Part shown: in pieces, positions 1-5,384 of the stretch
Layout: each line of letters begins with the position of its first letter
Position numbering within the stretch: position 1 is the first letter of the stretch
Notes under the pieces: generated by a model
What the model was told of the DNA's origin: nothing
Database searches by the model: none
What the model saw: the letters and a program-made list of their open reading frames with translations, nothing else
Program-made: the position numbers and the translations under genes
NCBI GenBank assembly: GCA_002415335.1
Contig: DHXL01000379.1
Span: forward strand, 1 to 6,010
Length of the DNA stretch: 6,010 nucleotides
Source of the DNA: Oxalobacteraceae bacterium UBA5157
GTDB lineage: Bacteria; Pseudomonadota; Gammaproteobacteria; Burkholderiales; Burkholderiaceae_D
Direction of reading: 5' to 3'

Positions 1-512
1 CGCGCGAACTGCTGAACGGCCACCAGCTGGTCAAGCTCGAGGTGCTGGGCGATGAAAAGACGCTATTCCCGAATATGCCGGAAACCCTGAGGGCGGCCGA
101 GACGCTGGTGCGCGACGGCTTCGACGTGATGGTGTATTGCAGCGACGATCCGATCCAGGCCAAGATGCTGGAGGAAATCGGCTGCGTGGCGGTGATGCCG
201 CTGGCGTCCCTGATCGGCTCCGGCATGGGCATCCTGAACCCGTGGAATCTGTCGCTGATCATCGACGCCGCCAAGGTGCCGGTGTTAGTCGATGCCGGCG
301 TCGGCACCGCGTCGGACGCGGCGATCGCGATGGAACTCGGCTGCGATGGCGTGCTGATGAATACCGCGATTGCCGGTGCGCGCGATCCGATCATGATGGC
401 CCACGCGATGCGGCTGGCGGTCGAGGCGGGGCGCGCGGCTTATCTGGCGGGACGGATTCCGAAGAAATTCGCGGCATCGCCTTCGTCGCCGATGGCGGGG
501 CGCGCGGTATGA
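1..512 (+). CDS. thiG: Thiazole synthase ThiG, 3' part (5' end outside window)
   Basis: ThiG forms the thiazole phosphate ring of thiamine in the cytoplasm from 1-deoxyxylulose 5-phosphate, dehydroglycine and the thiocarboxylate of ThiS. The reading frame is open from the window edge (first full codon at base 3) to a TGA at 510-512, giving 169 C-terminal residues of a protein usually about 255-270 long. The visible part is a typical ThiG TIM-barrel half: [14 protein letters not shown] near the start, then GFDVMVY with [42 protein letters not shown] (a phosphate-binding loop), [11 protein letters not shown], and the usual [10 protein letters not shown] tail ending in an SSP motif. The catalytic lysine that forms the Schiff base in this family lies upstream and cannot be checked. 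The stop codon overlaps the thiD start by four bases (ATGA, 509-512), so the two genes are in one operon. The identification rests on strong resemblance along the whole visible length. Confidence 0.97.
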   Translation, partial: RELLNGHQLVKLEVLGDEKTLFPNMPETLRAAETLVRDGFDVMVYCSDDPIQAKMLEEIGCVAVMPLASLIGSGMGILNPWNLSLIIDAAKVPVLVDAGVGTASDAAIAMELGCDGVLMNTAIAGARDPIMMAHAMRLAVEAGRAAYLAGRIPKKFAASPSSPMAGRAV

Positions 513-1306
513 GCCGACCCGCCGTACTGGTGTTCGCCGGCGCCGACCCCAGCGGTGGCGCCGGGATTCAGGCGGACATCCAGGCGATCGCGGCGCTGGG
601 CGCGCATCCGCTATCGGTCATCACCGCGCTGACGGTTCAGGACAATGACCGCGTGCATTCGATCCACCCGGTGCCGGCGCTATTAGTCCGACAGCAAGCG
701 CGTGCGCTATTGAACAAGATCGACATTTCCGCAGTCAAGATCGGCATCGTCGGCAATCGCGCCAACGCCGAAGCAATTGCCGAAATCGTGAAAAAATTGC
801 GTCTGCGTCAGCCCGATCTGCCGGTGGTCCTCGACCCGGTGCTGGCGAGCGGTCACGGCGATGCATTGGCGGTCGAAAATGCATTGCAGGCAATCGAGCC
901 GTTGCTGGCACTCGCAAGCCTGATTACGCCGAACTTGCCGGAAGCGGCGGCGCTATGCGGCGGCAACCGGCGAGCCGATTCGCAGGCGGAGGCTTTGCTG
1001 CAGCGCGGTTGCAGGCACGTCCTGATCAAGGGCGGGCACGGCACCGACGCGATCGTGGTCAACCGCTGGTTCACCGAAGGCGATTCGCGCTCATGGACCT
1101 GGCCGCGGTTGCCGGGCGCGTTTCACGGCACCGGCTGCACGCTCGCCAGTGCCAGCGCGGCCATGCTCGCCGGGGGCAACGACATGGTGGAGTCGATCGA
1201 CGTGGCGCAGGCTTATTGTCATCAAACCCTGCTGTCGTCGTACGCGATCGCGGAAGGGCAAAGAATTCCGAATCGCGCGGTATCCTTTTTCAGGGAAAGC
1301 ATATGA
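509..1306 (+). CDS. thiD: Hydroxymethylpyrimidine/phosphomethylpyrimidine kinase ThiD
   Basis: ThiD phosphorylates hydroxymethylpyrimidine and then its monophosphate to give HMP-PP, the pyrimidine substrate of ThiE. The protein has 265 residues, the normal length for the ribokinase-like ThiD family. Family motifs are in order: [10 protein letters not shown] at residues 10-19 (substrate-binding N-terminus), [10 protein letters not shown] at 37-46, VVLDPV at 106-111, ITPNLPEA at 139-146, KGGH at 174-177, and HGTGCT at 206-211. That last motif forms the anion hole and contains the likely catalytic Cys210, paired with Lys174 by analogy to Salmonella ThiD. The ATG at 509 is chosen because the conserved N-terminus begins right there and because it overlaps the thiG stop. 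A weak purine-rich stretch (GGCGGGG, 494-500) precedes it. The open frame continues upstream to 137, but that part only shadows thiG. The 3' end overlaps thiE by ATGA (1303-1306). It is a stand-alone ThiD, with no fusion to ThiE. Confidence 0.96.
   Translation: MSRPAVLVFAGADPSGGAGIQADIQAIAALGAHPLSVITALTVQDNDRVHSIHPVPALLVRQQARALLNKIDISAVKIGIVGNRANAEAIAEIVKKLRLRQPDLPVVLDPVLASGHGDALAVENALQAIEPLLALASLITPNLPEAAALCGGNRRADSQAEALLQRGCRHVLIKGGHGTDAIVVNRWFTEGDSRSWTWPRLPGAFHGTGCTLASASAAMLAGGNDMVESIDVAQAYCHQTLLSSYAIAEGQRIPNRAVSFFRESI
1292..1296 (+). promoter_or_regulatory. Ribosome binding site of thiE
   Basis: AGGGA inside the last codons of thiD lies six bases before the ATG at 1303. It supports that ATG as the thiE start and fits translation re-initiation at the ATGA overlap. 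Confidence 0.7.
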
Positions 1307-1938
1307 AGGGCTTATATATCGTCACACCCGACTGGGATGACACGCCGAAGCTGCTCGCCACCACGGAGATGGCCTTGCGCGGCGGCGCCGCACTGGTGCA
1401 ATACCGTCACAAGAGCGCGAGCGCGGAATTGCGCCGCGAGCAAGCCGAATGCCTGCTCGATTTATGCCGCAGCTATCAGCGGCCGCTGGTCATCAACGAC
1501 TATCTGGACCTGTGCCTTGCGCTGAATGCAGATGGTGTCCATGTCGGCGGCACCGACGCCTCGGTGGCGCAGATGCGTGCCGCGCTCGGACCGAACAAGA
1601 TTGTCGGCGCATCGTGCTACGGCAGCCTGGAGCTGGCGCGGGCCGCGCATCACGCGGGCGCCAGCTACGTCGCGTTCGGCGGATTCTATCCGTCGCGCGT
1701 CAAGAAGTATCCAGTCACCACTTCGGCCGAAATCATTACGCAATCGCAGGCGGAGATCGCGCTGCCGGTGGTCGTCATCGGCGGCATGACGCAAGACAAT
1801 GCGGTGTCGCTCGTGGCGGCCGGCGCCGATATGGTGGCCGCGATCAGCAGCGTGTATTTGGCGGGCGATCCCGAAGCAGCAGCGCGCGGCTTCGCGAGTC
1901 TGTTTCGCTCCTCGCAGGCGGGCGCCGCGCTGCTCTGA
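1303..1938 (+). CDS. thiE: Thiamine-phosphate synthase ThiE
   Basis: ThiE condenses HMP-PP with thiazole phosphate to thiamine phosphate, releasing pyrophosphate; it is a cytoplasmic TIM-barrel enzyme. The protein has 211 residues, a normal length. Visible family motifs are LYIVTPD at 4-10, QYRHK at 33-37 (pyrophosphate binding), LVINDYLDLCLALNADGVHV at 62-81 with Asp66 as a likely Mg2+ ligand, GGTD at 82-85 with Asp85 as the second expected Mg2+ ligand, GASCY at 102-106, FYPSRVKK at 128-135 (with the lysine expected to contact pyrophosphate), VVIGGM at 157-162, and GADMVAAIS at 174-182 (thiazole phosphate binding). The ATG at 1303 overlaps the thiD stop and has an AGGGA site six bases upstream. 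The open frame extends back to 955, but that part is a thiD shadow. All residues expected for activity appear to be present. Confidence 0.96.
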   Translation: MKGLYIVTPDWDDTPKLLATTEMALRGGAALVQYRHKSASAELRREQAECLLDLCRSYQRPLVINDYLDLCLALNADGVHVGGTDASVAQMRAALGPNKIVGASCYGSLELARAAHHAGASYVAFGGFYPSRVKKYPVTTSAEIITQSQAEIALPVVVIGGMTQDNAVSLVAAGADMVAAISSVYLAGDPEAAARGFASLFRSSQAGAALL

Positions 1939-1955
1939 AGAAAGGCGGCATCACG

Positions 1956-2336
1956 ATGCGGCGACGCGCAATTTCTATGGCCTTTGCCGGCGCATTCATG
2001 CTCGCAGGCTGCTCCGCGTTCGTGCATGCGGATGAATCCGGCGTGGCGGGCGCGGTAGTCGTCGTGCCGAGTTGCCCCGGTCCGGAACGGCCGGGCATGC
2101 GGTGCGTGGGGCCTCTTGCCGGTGCACGGATTCAGCTGCGCGACGGGACCGGCAAGATAGTCGGCAACGCGATGACCGGGGCCGACGGGCGTTTCGAACT
2201 CAGGGCGCCGGCCGGCAATTACCGGCTCCAGGTTCGCGTCGTGGCCGCCTATCCGCGTTGCCCGGCGCAGCCGGTAACGATCCGCGAAGGGCAGGTGGCG
2301 CGTGCCGATATTTCGTGCGACAGTGGCATGCGCTGA
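1956..2336 (+). CDS. Small lipoprotein with carboxypeptidase-regulatory/transthyretin-like domain
   Basis: This is a 126-residue predicted lipoprotein. The N-terminus has three arginines, a hydrophobic stretch and the lipobox LAGC at residues 16-19, so Cys19 should be lipidated. Ser20 at +2 suggests sorting to the outer membrane. The mature part looks like one small beta-sandwich of the carboxypeptidase-regulatory or transthyretin-like type: SGVAGAVVV at 28-36, PLAGARIQLRD at 53-63, then the typical TGADGRFEL at 74-82 and PAGNYRLQV at 85-93. Four further cysteines (40, 50, 102, 121) could form two disulfides, and the protein ends CDSGMR. The start at 1956 is chosen because the signal peptide begins there; AAAGG at 1941-1945 is a plausible, slightly distant ribosome binding site. 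It starts 17 bases after thiE with no terminator between them, so it is probably read from the thiamine operon. A role in thiamine metabolism is not supported. The exact function is unknown. Confidence 0.85.
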   Translation: MRRRAISMAFAGAFMLAGCSAFVHADESGVAGAVVVVPSCPGPERPGMRCVGPLAGARIQLRDGTGKIVGNAMTGADGRFELRAPAGNYRLQVRVVAAYPRCPAQPVTIREGQVARADISCDSGMR

Positions 2337-2342
2337 CGCTCA

Positions 2343-3296
2343 TCATAGCCCGAGCGCTCGATAGTCGCCGGCCTTGATCGCATCGGCGATACGCCGGCTT
2401 TCATTCTCCAACACGGTGCGATCCACCTGCGCCGAAAACGCGTGCAGGTAACGCTCGGCAACCGTGCCCAAACATTCTCCGGTATGTGCGCATAGCTGCA
2501 GCGCGGTCAGTGAATCGGGGCCGCATTCCATTCCGAGTTCGCACGGTACGATGTAGAAAGCAAGTGCGCGCACATCCTGCTGTCCTGGTGCTTGACCGGA
2601 CTGAGCGTTGCCCGGCAAGGCAAGATAAGTACCCATGAATTCGCGCAGCGAATAAATCGCAAACGGATCTTGTGAAGCGATGATTGCATGCGCTGTGCTA
2701 GCGGCTTCTTGCGTCTTGCCGTCGGCCAGGTACTTGGCCGCCCGCTCACCCGGTGTGCGCAGATCGCCGCTCAGCCACGCACCGTTCTGTTGTTGCGTCT
2801 GCGCGATGACGGCATCGTGCGGCATATCGAAAAAATCCTTGCATCGGCCCATCAGTGCCCGGTACGCGTCGATGCGCTCCGCACTATTGGCGCCATTCTG
2901 CGGCAACGCGCGCGTCGCGAGGTCGAGCGTCACAGCTTGTCCCTGAGGAGCCACGAATGTCGGGAAGCAGGCCGACCATGCGCGATACGCCGTGTTGCGT
3001 TCGGCCGGATCGTTGCTGGTCTTGTACTTGTCGTACACGAGCCGCAAATTCTGTGCGCGTTCAAGCGGATTGGCGAGCCGTTTTGTCAGAGCGATATTGG
3101 GGTTGTCGTCAGCCGTTGCCGGCGAACTACCGTAAGGCATATGGCTCGGAATCGGAAAAACTGCATCGGTCACGCGCGACGATGCCGGTTCGGGCGCGCT
3201 ATCGTTCTGCTGAAGAATCAGCACGAGCGCGACCACGCAAGCCGCGAACAGGCCGGCGCGAAGATACGGACGTTTGAAATGTCTGAACATCATCAT
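2343..3296 (-). CDS. Membrane-anchored or periplasmic protein of unknown function, Cys-rich C-terminus
   Basis: I do not recognise a named family. The 317-residue protein starts with a basic segment (RHFKRPYLR, residues 5-13) and one hydrophobic helix at about 14-29, followed by a Ser/Pro/Ala-rich linker, as expected for a signal anchor or uncleaved signal peptide with the rest in the periplasm. Residues 65-240 look mostly helical and charged. A C-terminal cluster, CELGMEC at 252-258 and LCAHTGEC at 268-275, adds four cysteines to Cys110 and Cys152. Six periplasmic cysteines could give three disulfides. The start could be any of three consecutive ATGs (3296, 3293, 3290). None has a normal ribosome binding site, because the terminator of the upstream gene ends one base before the first ATG. 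The gene lies downstream of a secreted-protein gene on the same strand and converges with the lipoprotein gene, 6 bases stop to stop. Gene call firm, function unknown. Confidence 0.82.
   Translation of the reverse strand: MMMFRHFKRPYLRAGLFAACVVALVLILQQNDSAPEPASSRVTDAVFPIPSHMPYGSSPATADDNPNIALTKRLANPLERAQNLRLVYDKYKTSNDPAERNTAYRAWSACFPTFVAPQGQAVTLDLATRALPQNGANSAERIDAYRALMGRCKDFFDMPHDAVIAQTQQQNGAWLSGDLRTPGERAAKYLADGKTQEAASTAHAIIASQDPFAIYSLREFMGTYLALPGNAQSGQAPGQQDVRALAFYIVPCELGMECGPDSLTALQLCAHTGECLGTVAERYLHAFSAQVDRTVLENESRRIADAIKAGDYRALGL
2367..2405 (+). terminator. Possible terminator of the thiamine operon (weak)
   Basis: There is no room for a terminator in the 6 bases between the convergent stop codons. 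Just beyond, inside the opposite gene, GCCGGC at 2367-2372 can pair with GCCGGC at 2393-2398. An inner stem pairs ATCGC (2377-2381) with GCGAT (2386-2390) around a 4-base loop. On the plus strand this is followed by TTTCATT. The internal loop and the poor T tract make this only a tentative call. Confidence 0.22.
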
Positions 3297-3297
3297 G

Positions 3298-3324
3298 AAA
3301 AAAACCCCGGCACGAGGCCGGGGT
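3298..3324 (-). terminator. Rho-independent terminator after the secreted-protein gene
   Basis: On the minus strand a stem of seven G/C pairs (GCCGGGG at 3317-3323 pairing with CCCCGGC at 3305-3311) plus one outer A-T pair surrounds a 5-base loop. It is followed directly by seven T residues (3304-3298). It begins about 17 bases after the TAA of the secreted-protein gene. The plus strand lacks a T tract on the other side, so it acts only on minus-strand transcripts. It sits immediately before the start codons of the 317-residue gene. Confidence 0.9.
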
Positions 3325-3340
3325 GAGAGAACGTGTCCGC

Positions 3341-4966
3341 TTACTGGCAGCCGGCAATCTTGAACGATGCGATGCGCGTGCTCCAGTTGAATGTGCCGTT
3401 CTGCTTCAGGTATTCACCCGTGTACCAGAACGTGCAGTCATCGACCGGGTCGACGCTCATATGGCTGTAGTCGCCCCAGCGGCTAAGGCTCTGCGTTTGC
3501 GAACCGGTGCCTTGCACGACGACCGTTTCATTTGACAACGTATTGAGCGGATCAGTCGCTAGGCGTGTCGCATAGCGGACACCTGGATTGAGCGAGGCGC
3601 TGGAGGTACTGTATCCGAGCGCCATGTTGCCCATCTTGTCCATGGCGACACTGCCCATCCAGCGAAACGTCGAATCCGGCGCGTAGGTCGACTGCTGGTA
3701 GACCGTCGGTGTGCCGGACAAATTGCGCAGCTCGTACCAGCGCACGGCGGCGTAGGTATTCTTGCGATTCGTGCCCACTGCCACCGAATGATTGACGACC
3801 AGCGACTCGTAGGTGCCGAAATTGCGATACGCGAGACGATACATCAGGCGATCGGCCAGCGAATCGAGCTTCTGTGACGTGCCCGCTTGCGGGATGCAGG
3901 TGCCGCCGCTGCAGGCTGCGTTGAATGCGGTTACTGGAAGCGCGGTCGGTCCGGTCAACTTGGTGTTCGCGCTGTTAGTCCAATCGACATGAAACTTCCA
4001 CAAATTCAGCGAGGAGCTGCCCTTGTTCACCAGATAGTTCGGAGAGCCAGCGGGCGGTGCGGTGGTGCCGTCGAGATCCGCCGGCAGTAGGCCGCCGTAG
4101 CTGCTGCTCAACTGTACGCATTGCTGTGTCGCTGCCTGCCCGGCCAGCATCTTCGCACGGTCGAACGCGCACGCCTTGGCGCCGCTGAAGCTATTACCGG
4201 AGAACATGTTGAACGTCACATAGTAGCCGTCCGGCCAGACCCCGACTTTCGGATAGTCGTTGAAGCCGGAGTACTGGAACGCGTAGCGGTTATACCCGCC
4301 GGTGGCGTCCGACGTCTGCGATACGGCGACGCACTGATAGTACGGACCGCCGCTTGGCACCGCGAATTGCATCATCACCCAGCGGCCTGCCTGCTTGTCG
4401 TATTGAACGATCGGGTCGCCGTCGTTATCGGTTTCGCACGCGCCGCCGAACCCAGTCCACAACGTGTTGCCGGCAGCCGGTCCATAGACCGCATTGCCGG
4501 TAGTTTTGTCGAATACGGCGAACGAGGAATTCACCCATTGCACGTATTGCGTGGCGCCGACCGCGCCGGTCGTATCCGGCGGAGCGGAATTGACGGTGAA
4601 GCTGCCTTGCGGGCCGGTGAAGCCCTTACCGACGCCATCGAAACCGAGGCCTGCCGTGGTGGCCGCAGCGCCCGTGATGGCGCTCAATTGCGCAGCGTTG
4701 TCGGTGACGAAGCCGGGACCATCGATCAGCGGAATGCGTTTCCATTCCTTTTCATGCTTGGACGTGCTGTCGAAATATTCATCCGGCTTCGGCATGATGC
4801 CGCGAAGACTGGGCAAGTGATCGTGATACGCCGCATTTGTGGTTTCGGCACCTTGTTGGCCGGGCGCATTGGCTGAATGGCCGGCGGTTTGTGCTTGTAT
4901 CGCGAGTGGGAATACTGAGGCAATGAGTGCCGCTGCCCCTAACAAGTGGCTGGAACGCAAGTTCAT
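3341..4966 (-). CDS. Large secreted protein of unknown function (possible beta-propeller-like exoprotein)
   Basis: The 541-residue protein has a clear signal peptide: MNLRSSHLLG, then a hydrophobic core, and a likely signal peptidase cleavage after Ala25 (PLAIQA, residues 20-25). The start at 4966 is chosen because GGAGGA lies five bases upstream and because the signal peptide begins there; the frame is open to 5017, but that would add a charged, non-signal extension. The mature protein is rich in Gly, Ser, Thr, Asn and aromatics. Segments include PPDTTGAVG at 129-137, ETDNDGDPIVQYD at 178-190 (acidic, resembling a calcium-binding loop), RWVMMQF at 195-201, WMGSVAMDKMGNMALGYS at 436-453 and GDYSHMSVDPVDDCTFWYTG at 498-517. 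Such repeated Asp/Trp/Gly blade-like segments suggest an all-beta, perhaps beta-propeller fold; this is inference. Eight cysteines in the mature part fit an oxidising, extracytoplasmic setting. I recognise the style as that of uncharacterised bacterial exoproteins but can name no enzyme activity. A strong terminator follows. Confidence 0.88.
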   Translation of the reverse strand: MNLRSSHLLGAAALIASVFPLAIQAQTAGHSANAPGQQGAETTNAAYHDHLPSLRGIMPKPDEYFDSTSKHEKEWKRIPLIDGPGFVTDNAAQLSAITGAAATTAGLGFDGVGKGFTGPQGSFTVNSAPPDTTGAVGATQYVQWVNSSFAVFDKTTGNAVYGPAAGNTLWTGFGGACETDNDGDPIVQYDKQAGRWVMMQFAVPSGGPYYQCVAVSQTSDATGGYNRYAFQYSGFNDYPKVGVWPDGYYVTFNMFSGNSFSGAKACAFDRAKMLAGQAATQQCVQLSSSYGGLLPADLDGTTAPPAGSPNYLVNKGSSSLNLWKFHVDWTNSANTKLTGPTALPVTAFNAACSGGTCIPQAGTSQKLDSLADRLMYRLAYRNFGTYESLVVNHSVAVGTNRKNTYAAVRWYELRNLSGTPTVYQQSTYAPDSTFRWMGSVAMDKMGNMALGYSTSSASLNPGVRYATRLATDPLNTLSNETVVVQGTGSQTQSLSRWGDYSHMSVDPVDDCTFWYTGEYLKQNGTFNWSTRIASFKIAGCQ

Positions 4967-4971
4967 GTGTG

Positions 4972-4977
4972 TCCTCC
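4972..4977 (-). promoter_or_regulatory. Strong ribosome binding site of the secreted-protein gene
   Basis: On the minus strand GGAGGA is followed by five bases (CACAC) and then ATG at 4966. This near-perfect site decides the start in favour of 4966 over the in-frame ATG at 5017. The leader just ahead of it is rich in A and C and probably unstructured. Confidence 0.85.
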
Positions 4978-5072
4978 GTAGCATTTTTGTTTTTGCCGTC
5001 ATGAGCTTGTGGCTCACGCAGCGCTTTTAATTGCTGCCAATCAAGGTTGTTCTCGGCGATGGGCAGCGGGCC

Positions 5073-5102
5073 AGTGTACCCCTCCATATTTGAAAGTATC
5101 AA
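5073..5102 (-). promoter_or_regulatory. Possible sigma-70 promoter of the secreted-protein gene
   Basis: On the minus strand TTGATA (5102-5097, five of six to the -35 consensus) is followed after 18 bases by TACACT (5078-5073, four of six to the -10 consensus). Transcription would start near 5066, giving a leader of about 100 bases. The -10 is imperfect and the surrounding AT-rich DNA offers other possibilities. Confidence 0.35.
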
Positions 5103-5139
5103 CAACATTTCCGTTGTCGAGCTGAAAATATTATTTCAG
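5102..5139. repeat. Pair of short inverted repeats, candidate operator region
   Basis: ACAAC and GTTGT flank six bases (5102-5117). Four bases on, CTGAAA and TTTCAG flank another six bases (5122-5139). Both are arranged like dimeric regulator sites and lie at, and just upstream of, the possible -35 box of the secreted-protein gene. No known regulator consensus is recognised. Confidence 0.3.
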
Positions 5140-5372
5140 TTCTTTAGGGAAATATTTTGCGGTCGACGTGGCACCGCCGGCACTCTTGTTTCGTGCTTTT
5201 ATCGAGACAGGAGCGGATTTTCTGGACAGTCAGCGCGCTGTGCAGAAGCTCAGAGCGGTAGCGCGATGCTGCCCCGTTTTGAATAAAAATGCATCCTGCT
5301 AATTTTGGCAGGCAGAGCCGATAGTGAAAAACTTGCAGGCCTTTGCCGGCCGAGTGCGCAACGCCGTACCGG

Positions 5373-5378
5373 TATAAT
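5373..5378 (+). promoter_or_regulatory. Consensus -10 box for uvrD (leaderless arrangement)
   Basis: A perfect TATAAT lies seven bases before the A of the uvrD ATG at 5385, so the usual +1 position falls on or within a base of that A. No good -35 hexamer is found 16-18 bases upstream (sequence there is near CCGAGT) and there is no TG extension. The evidence is therefore the -10 match, its position and the lack of a ribosome binding site. Confidence 0.55.
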
Positions 5379-5384
5379 CGCAGT

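Larger units (their letters stand above)
4967..5384. other. Intergenic region between divergent genes
   Basis: This 418-base stretch separates the divergent secreted-protein gene and uvrD. No convincing protein or structured RNA gene is seen; the open frames crossing it lack a ribosome binding site and recognisable content. It holds the leader of the secreted-protein gene, with a small hairpin at 5002-5016 (TGAGC/GCTCA, 5-base loop), and a patch at about 5081-5160 that is two thirds A+T and carries two inverted repeats. A 10-base palindrome (CAGCGCGCTG, 5231-5240) and the uvrD -10 box also lie here. The part from 5141 to 5370 shows nothing else I can name. Confidence 0.7.

Noticed and set aside
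137..508. N-terminal extension of the thiD frame
   Set aside because: The extra residues are a frame-shifted copy of thiG coding sequence. Conserved ThiD sequence begins at the ATG at 509.
284..690. Repeated TTAGTC words in thiG and thiD (near 285 and 684)
   Set aside because: They are short in-frame TTA GTC (Leu-Val) codons in conserved protein positions, best explained by chance.
2688..3326. Plus-strand open frame of 212 codons
   Set aside because: It is antisense to the 317-residue exported protein, is rich in Arg, and crosses the terminator; the minus-strand protein has a clear anchor and sensible composition.
4121..4876. Long plus-strand open frame of 251 codons
   Set aside because: It lies wholly antisense to the secreted-protein gene, has no ribosome binding site or recognisable domain, and its arginine-rich, low-complexity content is typical of a GC-rich shadow frame.
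4967..5017. Seventeen-residue N-terminal extension of the secreted protein from the ATG at 5017
   Set aside because: The extension is charged and would spoil the signal peptide, while the ATG at 4966 has an excellent ribosome binding site.
5180..5200. Possible hairpin GCAC/GTGC followed by TTTT
   Set aside because: A 4-bp stem with a 9-base loop and four T residues is too weak for a terminator, and no gene ends nearby on the plus strand.
5231..5240. Palindrome CAGCGCGCTG as a LexA/SOS site for uvrD
   Set aside because: It does not match the CTGT-N8-ACAG type of SOS box and lies over 130 bases upstream of the likely transcription start.
5047..5286. Plus-strand open frame of 79 codons in the intergenic region
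   Set aside because: It has no ribosome binding site or recognisable domain and crosses the putative promoter and inverted repeats.
5295..5312. CCTGC/GCAGG inverted repeat upstream of uvrD
   Set aside because: The stem is only five bases with an 8-base loop, no T tract follows, and it has no clear relation to the -10 box.
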